From positions 1 through 48,298 of the forward strand of contig JALHNQ010000023.1 in NCBI GenBank assembly GCA_022843405.1: 48,298 nt of DNA. Direction: 5' to 3'. The translations under genes were made by a program, and so were the position numbers. Shown here piece after piece: positions 23,988 to 33,671 of this stretch (position 1 is the first letter of the stretch; every line of letters starts with the position of its first letter). The notes under the pieces are model-generated. The model was given only the letters and a program-made list of their open reading frames with translations. It was not told the DNA's origin and did not search any database. Origin of the DNA: Methylocystis sp. GTDB lineage: Bacteria; Pseudomonadota; Alphaproteobacteria; Rhizobiales; Beijerinckiaceae.

Positions 23988-25772
23988 GTGCCCAAATCAG
24001 CCTTGTTGCCTGCGTCCTCCGCCAGCCGCGCGAGACGCGCTCTGGCGCGCCTGTCCTTCGCCCTGATCGCCGGAACCGGCGCCTTCGCGCTCTCCTGCGG
24101 CAGCAGCCTCGCGGCGCGGGAAAACATCGTCATCGCCCGGCCCTTCGAGGTCGGCTCCAGCCTCTCGGGCAATTATCTCGCCGCGATCGTCGCCGGCGCG
24201 CAGCGCGACACGCTGGCCGCCTCGACTTTTTTCCGCGAGGCGCTGCGCGACGATCCCAAGAACGCCGATCTCGCCGACCGCGCCTTCGTCGCGGCGCTCG
24301 CCAATGGCAATATGGCCGAGGGCCTCGCGCTCACCGGCCGCGTGCTCGCGCATGACCGCGCCAACGGCCTCGCTCATCTCGCGCGCGGCGTCGACATGAT
24401 CAAGAACCGGAAATACGCCGCCGCGCGCGCCGAACTCGCGAAAGGCGGCGGCGACCGGCGCCGCGACATCACCTCGACCCTTCTCTCGGCTTGGAGCTAC
24501 GCCGGCGCTAAGGATACGCGTCGTGCGCTCGCGACGCTCGATACGCTCACCGACGACGCCTTCGTGGTGTTCCGCGACTATCATGCGGGACTGATCGCCG
24601 ATCTTGGCGGCGACAAGGCCGAAGCTGAAAAGCGCTTCAAATCGGCGTATAGCGCCGAAAAGAACACGCTGCGGCTCGTCGACGCCTATGCGCGGTTTCT
24701 CGCGACGCATGGACAGCGCGACGAAGCCAAGAATCTTTACCTCGCCTTTGACGAGGTCGCGCCCAATCACCCGATCGTCGTCGCGAGCCTTGCGGCGCTC
24801 GATGAGGGCAAGCCGCTGCCGCCTTTCGTGCGCAGCGCCAATGAAGGCGCGGGCGAAGTGCTCTACGGGCTCGGGGCCGTCGGCGGGCGGCAAGGCGACG
24901 AACTCGCCTCGCTCATTTATCTGCGCCTGTCGCTGCATCTTGCGCCGGATAATGCGCTCGCGCTCGTCACGCTTGGCGACGTCTATGAGCGCATGAAACA
25001 GGAAGAGGCCGCGATCGATCTTTATCAAAGCGTGGCGAAGGACGATCCGCTGCGGGTCAACGCCGACGTGCAGGCGGCGCTTCTCCTCGAAACGCTCGGG
25101 AAATCGAAAGAGGCGACCGACGCGCTTTCCGCCATCGTCGCCGCACATCCGCAGAATCAGGAAGCTCTAACCGCGCTCGGCAATCTTCAACGCTCGCGCA
25201 AGGCCTTCGCCGACGCCGCGGCGACCTATACGCGCGTGCTGGATTTGCGCACGCAGCACGACAAGAGCCAGTGGCTGCTCTATTACTATCGCGGCATCGC
25301 CAATGAGCGGCGCAAGGATTGGCCGGCGGCCGAAGCCGACCTCAAGAAAGCCTTGGAGCTCAACCCCGATCAGCCGCTGGTGTTGAACTATCTCGGCTAT
25401 TCATGGGTCGATCAGGGCGCCAATCTCGACGAAGCCTTCAAGATGTTGCGTCGCGCCGTCGATCTGCGGCAACGCGATGGCTATGTCGTCGACAGTCTGG
25501 GCTGGGCCTATTACCGCCTCGGGCGTTATGACGACGCCGTGCGCGAATTGGAAAAGGCGATCGACCTTAAGCCTTCCGACCCGGTGATCAACGATCATCT
25601 CGGCGACGCCTATTGGCGCATCGGCCGCAAGCTCGAAGCGCATTTCCAGTGGAACCATGCGCGCGATCTCAATCCGGATCCGGACGACCTCCCGAAGATT
25701 CTCAATAAGATCAAGAACGGCATGGCGGAGAAGCCCGAGATCGCCGGCGACAACGGCAAGACGGGCGGCTAG
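23988..25772 (+). CDS. Exported TPR repeat protein (GTG start)
   Basis: A 594-residue protein with an N-terminal export signal (RRALARLSFALIAGTGAFALSCGSSLAA) and many tetratricopeptide repeats. Clear units are ALVTLGDVYERMKQEEAAIDLYQSVAKDDP, ALTALGNLQRSRKAFADAAATYTRVLDL, YYYRGIANERRKDWPAAEADLKKALELNPDQ and SLGWAYYRLGRYDDAVRELEKAIDLKPSDP. Such proteins scaffold multi-protein assemblies, often at the envelope. The start GTG 23988 is preceded by AGGAAA; the open frame extends to 23748 across repeat-like DNA that is probably non-coding. Similar TPR proteins in related genomes often neighbour ispE, not seen here. No partner can be named. Confidence 0.85.
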   Translation: MPKSALLPASSASRARRALARLSFALIAGTGAFALSCGSSLAARENIVIARPFEVGSSLSGNYLAAIVAGAQRDTLAASTFFREALRDDPKNADLADRAFVAALANGNMAEGLALTGRVLAHDRANGLAHLARGVDMIKNRKYAAARAELAKGGGDRRRDITSTLLSAWSYAGAKDTRRALATLDTLTDDAFVVFRDYHAGLIADLGGDKAEAEKRFKSAYSAEKNTLRLVDAYARFLATHGQRDEAKNLYLAFDEVAPNHPIVVASLAALDEGKPLPPFVRSANEGAGEVLYGLGAVGGRQGDELASLIYLRLSLHLAPDNALALVTLGDVYERMKQEEAAIDLYQSVAKDDPLRVNADVQAALLLETLGKSKEATDALSAIVAAHPQNQEALTALGNLQRSRKAFADAAATYTRVLDLRTQHDKSQWLLYYYRGIANERRKDWPAAEADLKKALELNPDQPLVLNYLGYSWVDQGANLDEAFKMLRRAVDLRQRDGYVVDSLGWAYYRLGRYDDAVRELEKAIDLKPSDPVINDHLGDAYWRIGRKLEAHFQWNHARDLNPDPDDLPKILNKIKNGMAEKPEIAGDNGKTGG

Positions 25773-25821
25773 ACCGCGCTGCATTTTGCGCAATCGCCCG
25801 TTGAGCGCTGATCGCCCCGCC

Positions 25822-27390
25822 CTAATGCGGCATCTCCGGCGCGCGATTCCACCAGCCGCCGCCGAGCGCCATGAATAGCGCCGCCGTATCGGCGAGTCGC
25901 GTGGCTTCGGCCTGCACCCGCATGAGCGACGCCGAGAAATAGATGCGCTGCGCGGTAAATACGGCGATCTGAGATACTTGGCCGTATTTCAATTGCATGC
26001 GCACGATATCAAGGCTGCGTTTTGCGGCGTCTTCGCTCTTGCGCCCAGTTTCGACCGCCCTTGCGTCCGACTGTAGGGAACGCAGCGCATCCGTCACGTT
26101 CTGAAACGCGTTGATCACCGTGCTGCGGTACTGAGCATCGGCCTGCTCCAGCGCGGCGACAGCTGAACGCTCCTTGTTCAGAAGCGTCATGCCGTCGAAA
26201 AGCGGCTGCGCCGCATTCGCGGCCAATGTATAGAACCCCGTGCCCGGCGCGAAGAGCTGCGCGACATGAAAAGCGCTCGCGCCAAGATTGGCGGAGAGCG
26301 TGATGTTGGGCAACCGAGAGGCGCGCGCGACGCCGACCGCCGCGGTCGCCGCATGAAGATTTGCCTCGGCGGCGCGAATGTCCGGACGTTGTTCGACCAG
26401 CATCGAGGGCACGCTGACGGGAACCGTCACGGGCAGCTTCAGTTGCGAAAGTCTGAATTTCTGCTCGATCTGATCAAAAGAGAGGTGGCCGGCCAAAGCG
26501 GTGAGGAGGTCGCGCTGGAGCGCGAGTTGCTTTTCCAGCGGTGGCAGCGCCTGCTCGGCTTGCGCGAGCGCCGCCTCCTGCGCGACGACATCGGCTTTGG
26601 CGATCGAGCCGAAGGAATATTGTCGATTGAGGATTTCGAGCGAGTCCTTGAGAATCGCGATGATGTTCTTCGTCGCCTCGATCTGTCCTCTAATCGACGC
26701 CTCCTGAATGGCGGCGACGACGACGTTGGCAGTGAGCGCCAGCCGGGCCGCCTCCATCTGAAACGCCGCCTGTTCGGTCTGCGCCTCAAGCGACTCCAGC
26801 CCTCGCCGGTTCAGACCCCAAATATCCGGCGCGTAGCTGATCGAGAGCTGCTTCAAGAACAGGCCGTAAGGCGCGTTCGGATTGGTCGTCCACGGGCTCG
26901 GAGTCGCTTGTCCCGTGATGATGTTATAGGGGCTCGGGAAATACTGGTTGAAGAGCGACTGGTTGATCGCGCCAAGCGCGCGGTTGTTCGACAGAAGGTT
27001 CTGACTTTCGTTGGCGAGTATGCCGACCTGAGGCAGGAGCGTTCCCCTCTGCGCTTCGGCGGTGAAATAAGCGACGCCAATCGCCGCCTCCGCAGATTCG
27101 AGCGACGGATTATGTTCGAGCGCCTCGCGCACCAGCGCGTCGAGCGGCTTTGAGCGATAGAGCGTCCACCAGTCCTCCGGAATGTCGCGTCCTTCGGCAA
27201 AGCGCTGGCCCAACCCCGGCGACGCCGTCTTTTCCGGCGTGAAATGCGGGGCGTCGGGCGTGGGCGGCTGGATGAAGTCAGGACCGACCATGCAACCGGA
27301 AAGCGACGCGGCAAGGCACGCAACTCCCGCGGCGCGCATCATCCGCGCTGCGCCGGTCCTTTGCCTCGAAAGGTCGCTCGTCTCGTTCAT
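25822..27390 (-). CDS. RND efflux outer-membrane lipoprotein (NodT family)
   Basis: A 522-residue outer-membrane channel of the OprM/NodT type that lets an RND pump expel its substrate through both membranes. The lipobox LSGC (residues 30-33) follows a signal region, so the N-terminus is lipid-anchored. Two OEP repeats are present: the first about residues 80-280 (LEHNPSLESAEAAIG, ... QAAFQMEAARLALTANVVVAA), the second about 320-510 (VEQRPDIRAAEANLHAATAAVGVARASRLPNITLSANLG, in parts). EQRPDIRAAE is the NodT signature. The gene is last in a three-gene operon, starting 9 bp after the pump gene stop. Confidence 0.93.
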   Translation of the reverse strand: MNETSDLSRQRTGAARMMRAAGVACLAASLSGCMVGPDFIQPPTPDAPHFTPEKTASPGLGQRFAEGRDIPEDWWTLYRSKPLDALVREALEHNPSLESAEAAIGVAYFTAEAQRGTLLPQVGILANESQNLLSNNRALGAINQSLFNQYFPSPYNIITGQATPSPWTTNPNAPYGLFLKQLSISYAPDIWGLNRRGLESLEAQTEQAAFQMEAARLALTANVVVAAIQEASIRGQIEATKNIIAILKDSLEILNRQYSFGSIAKADVVAQEAALAQAEQALPPLEKQLALQRDLLTALAGHLSFDQIEQKFRLSQLKLPVTVPVSVPSMLVEQRPDIRAAEANLHAATAAVGVARASRLPNITLSANLGASAFHVAQLFAPGTGFYTLAANAAQPLFDGMTLLNKERSAVAALEQADAQYRSTVINAFQNVTDALRSLQSDARAVETGRKSEDAAKRSLDIVRMQLKYGQVSQIAVFTAQRIYFSASLMRVQAEATRLADTAALFMALGGGWWNRAPEMPH

Positions 27391-27399
27391 CGTCGGATA

Positions 27400-30300
27400 T
27401 CAGACCTGAAGAGCTTCTTTCGCGCCGCCGCTCATGCGCCTATCGATAAAGCGTTCGATGACGAAATGCAGCGTGGGAATGACAAAGAGGATCAAACCCG
27501 TCGCGGCGAACAATCCGCCGACGATGACCGTGCCGAGGCCGCGCTGAACGTCGCTGCCGACGCCTGTCGCCAGCGCTGCGGGGAGCATGCCGACCATCGG
27601 CACGGCCGAAGTCATCAGCACCGAGCGGAAACGCTCCGCTGCGCCGTCAAGAACCTGATCGCGGAAGTTCGCTTGATCGTCGCCAATGATGTCATCATCT
27701 ATCGAGTCCACCCCCAGACGGCGCGAGCGGGCTGACGCGACATGCACTGCGGTGACGCGATTGAGATGCGACACCATGATGATGCCGTTTTGTACCGCGA
27801 CGCCAAACAGCGCGAGAAAGCCCACGCCTGTCGCCACATTCAGGGTTTCGCGCGTCATGATCAGCAGGATCAGACCTCCCAGTGCCGACAACGGCACCAC
27901 TCCCAGGATGAGCAGCGCGTTTCGCAGCTTGGCGAAGCCGATGTAAAGGATCAATAGCATCAACAGCAGCACGACGCCGACGATGATCGCGAGCCGCGCC
28001 TGCGCGCGTTGCTGGTTTTCGAATTTTCCGCTCCAGACGACGCTGTTCGCCTGCTTGTCGTACGAAACGGCCTCCGCGACCTTCTTTTGCGCCTCCGCGA
28101 GATAGGAGCTGAGATCCCGGCCGGCATAGTCGAGACGAACGGTCAGCACGCGTTTTGTCTTCTCGTGCGAGATGGCGCTCTCTCCGTTCTGCAGCGTGAT
28201 TTTTGATATTGCGGACAGAGGAATCTGCGCGGTAGAGGAGGAAGATTTCACCAAAAGATCGCTGAGTTCCTCCGGACTGCTGCGCGACTGCAGAGGAAAG
28301 CGCACCGTCATATCGTAGCTGCGGTCGTTCACGTAAACTTGGCCGATGGAGGCGCCGCCGACTCCGATCTGAATCATGTTCGAAACGTCGGCGACGTTAA
28401 TGCCATAGCGGGCGGCTGCGGCGCGATCGATATGAAAGGCAATCTGCGGAATCGGCGGCTCCTGCACGATCGACGTCTGGGTCGTGCCGTTCACCGTCTT
28501 CAGCGCAGCGACGATCTCGTTTCCGATACGGCGCGTCTCCTTGAGGTCTTCTCCGAAAATCTTGACCACCATCGCGCTGTGCGCGCCGCTGACCAGATCA
28601 TTGACGTTGTCGATAATCGGTTGGCTCACGCCGACATCCATTCCGGGAAGCTGACTGAGGCGCTTTGTCAACTTGGCGATGAATTGCTCTTTCGTCTCGC
28701 GTCCGGGCCATGAATCATAGCGGTTCAGCCCGATCGGCGCTTCGATATGACTCGTCGTCCAGGGATCCGTGCGATCGTCGTTTCGACCGATCTGCGTGAT
28801 GACGTAAGAGACCTCCGGAAACTCCATCACGGCGGCGCGCAAATCGCTCGCCATGTCTGATGCTTTTTCGAAGGATATGCCGCTCGGCAGTTGCACTTGC
28901 AGCCAAAGCGAGCCCTCGTCGAGATTGGGAAGAAAGTCTCGTCCGACCGCGCCGCCGGCCATGACGAGGCCCCAGATCGCCAGCGCTGTCGCGACATAGA
29001 TGATCGACGGCTGCTCAAGGCACCGACCGAGCAGTTCCTTGTAGCGGCGCTCCATCCATTCGAGCACACGATTGTGAAAGGGCTTCGACGGATGGCGCAG
29101 CGCCATATAGGCGAGGCCGGGCACGAGCAACAGCGTGCAGAGAAGAGCGCCAATCAGCGCGTAGGCGATCGTATAGGCGACGGGCGCAAACAATCGGGCC
29201 TCGACGCGCTCCAGTCCCAACAGCGGCACATAGCTGGCGATGATGATAATGGTGGCGAAAAAAATCGGCCGCACGACTTGGCCGACGACGAATTGAACAT
29301 CGACGACCTGAAGCTCGCGTTCTGGATTGTGCTCCCGCAGCCTGATAATCGATTCCGTTACGATGATCGCGCCGTCGACGATAATGCCGAAGTCGATCGA
29401 CCCAAGTGACAGAAGATTTGCGGGCAGCTTGGTGAAATTCATCAGGATAAAAGCGAAAGCCAGCGACAGCGGAATTGTCGCCGCGACGACGAGCGAACTG
29501 CGCGGGCTGCCGAGAAAAAGCATCAGCACCACGAGGACCAGAACAATGCCTTCCGTCACTGTGTGCGCGACTTTTGAGACCGTGAGCTGCACCAGCTCGT
29601 TGCGGTCCATGTAGGGAACGATTTTCACCTCTTGCGGCGCAAGCTGCGCATTCAGCTCGTCAATTCTATCGTGCACCGCCTTCAAAACCACCGTGGCGTT
29701 CTCGCCTTTCAACATCTGTACGACGCCCTGGATGGCGTTTGAGTTGTAGTCCTTGCCGAGCATGCCTTCGCGCTCTTGCGCGCTATAACGCGGGGTCCCG
29801 ACGTCCTTGGTCAGCACCGGCACGCCGCCGTGTTCGGCAATGACAATATTTCCGAGGTCTTCTTTCGTGCGCACAAGACCGATGCTGCGGATGACATAAG
29901 ATTGTTCGCCGCGCGTGATGCGGCTGCCGCCGGCGCTGGCGCTGTTTGCAACGATAGAATTGGTGACGTCGGTCAATCCAAGCCCATAGCGCTGCATCGC
30001 GACCGGATCGAGCTGAAGCTGGAACTGACGCGTGACGCCGCCGAAATTGGCGACGCTTGCGACGCCGGCGACCTGGTTGAGCGCCGGGATGACGATCCAG
30101 CGCTGGATTTCCGAAAGGTCTTCGGTGTTTTTCGCGTCGGACTCCAGCGTGTATCTGAGGATTTCGCCGGTCGGGCCGGTCAACGGACCGAGCGCAGGTT
30201 GAATATTAGGAGGAAGCGAGACTTGCGTGATGCGCTCCAACGCGCGTTGGCGCGCCCAATAGTCCTCGACGCCATCCTTGAACACCATTGTAATGAGCGA

Positions 30301-30570
30301 TAGCGCGAAGGTGCTCGTCGAGCGTATCGTCAGCAGGCCCGGCGTGCTCGCCAGCGCGCGTTCCAAGGGTATGGTGATTTGCTGTTCCACCTCCTCGGCG
30401 GCGAGGCCCGTGGCCTTGGTCGTGACGATCACCGTAACGTCGCCGATTTCGGGATAGGCTTCGATCTTGAGTTGCGTCCATGAATAGACGCCGAAGGCGA
30501 AGAGGATCGCCGTCGCCAGTATCACCGCGACGCGATGCTTGAGGCAAAACTCGACGATGCGCTCAATCAT
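27400..30570 (-). CDS. CzcA-like RND heavy-metal efflux pump
   Basis: A 1056-residue inner-membrane pump of the heavy-metal efflux (HME) RND subfamily, exporting divalent or monovalent metal ions by proton antiport. Twelve membrane segments surround two large periplasmic loops. The fourth helix contains DFGIIVDGAIIVTE, where Asp, Asp and Glu have the spacing of D402, D408 and E415 of CzcA, the proton-relay residues. Repeated GxxxD loops and TIPLERALAS...IRSTSTFALSLIT at the start also match HME pumps. Its start overlaps the adaptor stop by 8 bases. A gene label czcA would be by similarity; the metal (Co/Zn/Cd, Ni or Cu/Ag) is not deducible. Confidence 0.93.
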   Translation of the reverse strand: MIERIVEFCLKHRVAVILATAILFAFGVYSWTQLKIEAYPEIGDVTVIVTTKATGLAAEEVEQQITIPLERALASTPGLLTIRSTSTFALSLITMVFKDGVEDYWARQRALERITQVSLPPNIQPALGPLTGPTGEILRYTLESDAKNTEDLSEIQRWIVIPALNQVAGVASVANFGGVTRQFQLQLDPVAMQRYGLGLTDVTNSIVANSASAGGSRITRGEQSYVIRSIGLVRTKEDLGNIVIAEHGGVPVLTKDVGTPRYSAQEREGMLGKDYNSNAIQGVVQMLKGENATVVLKAVHDRIDELNAQLAPQEVKIVPYMDRNELVQLTVSKVAHTVTEGIVLVLVVLMLFLGSPRSSLVVAATIPLSLAFAFILMNFTKLPANLLSLGSIDFGIIVDGAIIVTESIIRLREHNPERELQVVDVQFVVGQVVRPIFFATIIIIASYVPLLGLERVEARLFAPVAYTIAYALIGALLCTLLLVPGLAYMALRHPSKPFHNRVLEWMERRYKELLGRCLEQPSIIYVATALAIWGLVMAGGAVGRDFLPNLDEGSLWLQVQLPSGISFEKASDMASDLRAAVMEFPEVSYVITQIGRNDDRTDPWTTSHIEAPIGLNRYDSWPGRETKEQFIAKLTKRLSQLPGMDVGVSQPIIDNVNDLVSGAHSAMVVKIFGEDLKETRRIGNEIVAALKTVNGTTQTSIVQEPPIPQIAFHIDRAAAARYGINVADVSNMIQIGVGGASIGQVYVNDRSYDMTVRFPLQSRSSPEELSDLLVKSSSSTAQIPLSAISKITLQNGESAISHEKTKRVLTVRLDYAGRDLSSYLAEAQKKVAEAVSYDKQANSVVWSGKFENQQRAQARLAIIVGVVLLLMLLILYIGFAKLRNALLILGVVPLSALGGLILLIMTRETLNVATGVGFLALFGVAVQNGIIMVSHLNRVTAVHVASARSRRLGVDSIDDDIIGDDQANFRDQVLDGAAERFRSVLMTSAVPMVGMLPAALATGVGSDVQRGLGTVIVGGLFAATGLILFVIPTLHFVIERFIDRRMSGGAKEALQV

Positions 30571-31753
30571 TCAAGAGGACCCCGCCGCGCACAACGATGC
30601 GCCGGCCGGCGTTCAGTCCCAAGACGACGGTAACGCCATCGACGTCGGCGTCAGGCTGGACCGGCCGTCGCTCGAAGGTCCAAGGCGCGACTTCAACAAA
30701 AACGCTTGACGTGTCGTTGACCATCATCAGCGCCGACGCCGGGACCACGACGCGCGGCGTCGGCGGCGAAAAAAAGCGCACCGTCGCGAACATGTTCAAT
30801 TTGAATATGCCGTTCGGATTGTCGAAGGCGATGCGGACCTTATTGCGGCGCGTATCGGCTTCGAGCAATTGGCTGATGATTTCGACTTTGCCGGCAAACA
30901 CCTCGCTCGGATAGGCCACTAGCGAAACTTCAACGCGCTCGCCCTTTTGCACAAAGGAGAGATCCTTCTCCTGAACGCTCGCCGTAACCCATACGCGATC
31001 GAGGTTGGAGATGGTCATCATCGGCGAGGTCGTATTGTCGATGAAATCGCCGGGCGCGGTGTCGAGCGCGGTGATGGTGCCGTCGATCGGCGCATTAAGG
31101 GTAATCTTGCGCTGGCCGGTGACCTTGCTGTTGTCGCCGATCACGTCGAGCCGCGCTTCGGCGCGCTTCAGTTCCGAAGTCGCCTGCAGATAGTCGTTCT
31201 GCGCCTGCTCCAATTCTCTTAGCGCAAGGCCGCCCGCCTTGTTCAATCCGGTGGCCCGATCCAGGGCGCTCTTGGTCAGCTTTGCCGAGGCGCGAGCTTT
31301 TTCCGCGTCGGCCACAGCCTGCGCCAGATCGCCCGAATCAATGGTCGCCAGGGGCTGGCCCCTTTTGACATTGTCGCCAAGCTCAACGTCGAGTTCGCTG
31401 ACGCGTCCGTTGACCGGCGCCAACACTCTCACCGTCCGGGCCGGATCGGCTTCGACCGCGCCCGGCACGACCCGACTGAGGCTGAGATTGCGCGTTTCGA
31501 CTGGCGCCATGACGATATGGGCGCGATAGGGCGAACCCTCGGGAATGAAGATCGTTTTTCCCTTGCGCACGAGCGGTGGGAGGCGCCGGCCATCCGACGC
31601 CTTTCCTACCCCTTCGCGGGCGAGATTTCCTTCGGGACTCATCCGATAAAACAGCGCGACGCCCAGCGCCAATGCGGCAAACGCCGATGCCGCAATGAGA
31701 ATTTGGCGTCGGCTTAATGAGATGCGGCCTGCGAGGTCCAACGCCTGTTTCAC
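30563..31753 (-). CDS. RND periplasmic adaptor protein (CzcB/membrane-fusion type)
   Basis: A 396-residue membrane-fusion protein joining the RND pump to its outer-membrane channel. The order is an N-terminal membrane anchor (ILIAASAFAALALGVALFY), a barrel-sandwich hybrid domain (VRVLAPVNGRVSELDVELGDNVKRGQPLATIDS), an alpha-helical hairpin (about 150-210, ALDRATGLNKAGGLALRELEQAQNDYLQAT), the lipoyl half-motif PIDGTITALDTAPGDF, and a beta-barrel domain ending in GRRIVVRGGVLL. It lacks a histidine-rich N-terminus, unlike true CzcB. It is the first gene of the operon, overlapping the pump by 8 bases. The region upstream of its start (31754-32058) has no gene. Confidence 0.92.
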   Translation of the reverse strand: MKQALDLAGRISLSRRQILIAASAFAALALGVALFYRMSPEGNLAREGVGKASDGRRLPPLVRKGKTIFIPEGSPYRAHIVMAPVETRNLSLSRVVPGAVEADPARTVRVLAPVNGRVSELDVELGDNVKRGQPLATIDSGDLAQAVADAEKARASAKLTKSALDRATGLNKAGGLALRELEQAQNDYLQATSELKRAEARLDVIGDNSKVTGQRKITLNAPIDGTITALDTAPGDFIDNTTSPMMTISNLDRVWVTASVQEKDLSFVQKGERVEVSLVAYPSEVFAGKVEIISQLLEADTRRNKVRIAFDNPNGIFKLNMFATVRFFSPPTPRVVVPASALMMVNDTSSVFVEVAPWTFERRPVQPDADVDGVTVVLGLNAGRRIVVRGGVLLND

Positions 31754-32058
31754 TTCCCGATCGCCGCCCAGCCGACCAGTTCCACAGAGATGCCTCCGCT
31801 TTGTGTCACGAGCGCGAGAGCTTGATCAAGACACTACTCTAAGGGCAGTGAACTGCGACTGAATAGTGACAGCAAACACACGCCAACAGCTTCGCTGTGA
31901 ACGATTTGTTTCTCAATTATTGCTAAGTCAGATGGCGCGCCGTTCAAAAATCGACCGCCGGCGTCATGGCTCCGGCGCTAATGCTCCAACGCAGCGGCTG
32001 GAGTCATGGCGAACCCGCCAATCGTCGGGCGGGTCATCGAGCGAAATAAGCTCAACAG
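31754..32058. other. Intergenic region between the efflux operon and the stress protein
   Basis: About 305 bases without a supportable gene. It contains the upstream region of the efflux operon and, at 32013-32034, a hairpin. I found no regulator gene or clear metal-responsive operator (no MerR-type dyad) in it. Confidence 0.5.
32013..32034 (-). terminator. Hairpin after the stress-type membrane gene
   Basis: ACCCGCC and GGCGGGT form a 7-bp stem with an 8-base loop, 24 bases past the stop of the minus-strand gene. No T-tract follows, so it is a modest candidate. Confidence 0.35.
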
Positions 32059-32625
32059 CTACACCGTCACGACAGGCACGTCATGCGCATGCACGTCGCG
32101 GCCCGAATGCTGGGCGAGAATGCGCTTCGCCTTTTCTTCCTGCGCTGAATCTCGTGTTCGCACCCAGAGCAGCAGACCGCCATGGTCCAGTTGCTCCTGG
32201 AGAGATTTCGCGTGACGCTCCTCCATAAATTCGCCAAGGACAGCGCCGATCAGCCCGCCGACTTCGGCGCCGACGACGCCGCTCACGAGAAGCATCGCGA
32301 GCGCTCCGCCCGATACGAGCGCCGCTCCCGCCGCCAGCGTCGCGCCCACATAAACGAGCGCGCCAACGAGCGCGCCATCTTTGACGCCCCGAGATTCTCT
32401 GGGCACATAGGCGACACGGGGCGCCTTGTCGTCGTCTTCGACGTCTTCGACCTTCTCGTATTTGTGGCCAAGCTTGGCGACGACGGCTTCTTCGCCTGCG
32501 AGCAGGCTGATATCGCCGAGGTCAAAACCTGAATTCAGCAATTCGTTGACTGCGCTTTCAAGCGCATAGCCGTCTGAGAAAACGCCGACCACCTCTCGCC
32601 CTCGCCGCCCGTCCGCACCGCTCAT
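32059..32625 (-). CDS. General stress protein-like membrane protein
   Basis: A 188-residue protein. The start VVGVFSDGYALESAVNELLNSGFDLGDISLLAGEEAV has the alternating strand-helix of general stress protein 17M / DUF1269-like domains. A central glycine/alanine-rich region (GALVGALVYVGATLAAGAALVSGGALAMLLVSGVVGAEVGGLIGAVLG, in part) forms glycine-zipper membrane helices. The end HSGRDVHAHDVPV is typical of Rhizobiales homologues. The protein is small, inner-membrane, and likely linked to envelope or general stress; no catalytic motif is seen. It is convergent with nothing; its neighbours are the efflux operon and agmatinase on the same strand. Confidence 0.7.
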   Translation of the reverse strand: MSGADGRRGREVVGVFSDGYALESAVNELLNSGFDLGDISLLAGEEAVVAKLGHKYEKVEDVEDDDKAPRVAYVPRESRGVKDGALVGALVYVGATLAAGAALVSGGALAMLLVSGVVGAEVGGLIGAVLGEFMEERHAKSLQEQLDHGGLLLWVRTRDSAQEEKAKRILAQHSGRDVHAHDVPVVTV

Positions 32626-32765
32626 GCCGCCCTCCCTACCCCCGCGATCGCCTCGATTCGCGCCGAAGCTGACCCGCCATATCGAGGCTGTTCAAGGCAG
32701 AGTGCTGCCGAAGGACGGCCTTGGCAAGAGCCGCATTGACGCTGGCAGGTGAAGCTCAGGATAGG

Positions 32766-33671
32766 CTAGGCGGATGACGCGCCGGCCGAGGTCGCCAAAA
32801 GGCAGAGGTATTCCCACGCCATCGTCGCGCCGGCGAGCGCGGTGATTTCGGAGACGTCATAGGCGGGGGCGACTTCGACGACGTCCATGCCGACGAAGTT
32901 GAGACCCGCAAGCTTGCGGATGATCGACTGCGCCTGCCAGGTGGCGAGGCCGCCGACTTCCGGCGTCCCCGTTCCGGGAGCGAAAGCCGGATCAAGCGCA
33001 TCGACGTCGAAGGTCAAATAGACCGGCGCGTCGCCGACGCATTCGACGATCATCGAGGCGATGGCCGCAGGACCGATTTCATGCGCCTCCTGCGCGGCGA
33101 CGATCGTGACGCCTTGCGCCAGCGTCCAGTCGTAGACCTCGCGCTGCACGGGCGAGCGGATGCCGATTTGAATCATCCGGCGCGCATCGACGACGCCTTC
33201 ATTGATGGCGTGATAGAACATCGAGCCATGCGCATAAGGCTGGCCGAAATTATCCGGCCATGTGTCGACATGCGCGTCGAAATGGATCAGCGCCAGCGGG
33301 CCCCGGCTTCTTGCGCAGGCGCGCAGCAGCGGCAGCGTGACGCCATGATCGCCGCCAAGCGTGACGAGATGCGCGTAGTTTGACGCCTGCGCCTCGATGA
33401 GTTTCAGACTTGCGGCTATATCGCCGAGCGCAATCGCGAAATCGCCGACGTCGGCGAGCGAAAAATCGACTGGCGACGTCCAGTGTAAGGGATGTGCGCC
33501 GTCGATCAGCATTCGGCTGGCGTAACGAATCGCCTGCGGCCCAAAGCGCGCGCCGCTGCGATTAGTCGTGCCTATGTCGAAAGGAACGCCGGCGACGACG
33601 ACCGCCGCATCGGCGCGCGCTTCGACGCCGAGGAACGTCGGTCTCGCGGCGAATGTCGGCGTATCGCTCAT
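32766..33671 (-). CDS. speB: Agmatinase
   Basis: SpeB hydrolyses agmatine to putrescine and urea. The 301-residue ureohydrolase has the binuclear manganese ligands in order: GGDHGVTLP, HFDAHVDTW and TFDVDALDPAFAPGTGTPE. The beginning FAARPTFLGVEARADAAVVVAGVPFDIGTTNRSGARFGP is the usual agmatinase N-terminus. ATG 33671 overlaps the end of the upstream arginine decarboxylase gene by four bases (ATGA), showing a two-gene arginine-to-putrescine unit. A longer frame to 33722 runs into that gene and is rejected. Related guanidinobutyrase or proclavaminate enzymes are less likely in this context. Confidence 0.93.
   Translation of the reverse strand: MSDTPTFAARPTFLGVEARADAAVVVAGVPFDIGTTNRSGARFGPQAIRYASRMLIDGAHPLHWTSPVDFSLADVGDFAIALGDIAASLKLIEAQASNYAHLVTLGGDHGVTLPLLRACARSRGPLALIHFDAHVDTWPDNFGQPYAHGSMFYHAINEGVVDARRMIQIGIRSPVQREVYDWTLAQGVTIVAAQEAHEIGPAAIASMIVECVGDAPVYLTFDVDALDPAFAPGTGTPEVGGLATWQAQSIIRKLAGLNFVGMDVVEVAPAYDVSEITALAGATMAWEYLCLLATSAGASSA

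Noticed and set aside
23997-25148. 383-residue minus-strand frame opposite the TPR gene
   Set aside because: Composition is Arg/Gly-rich with no domain; the plus strand has clear TPR motifs.
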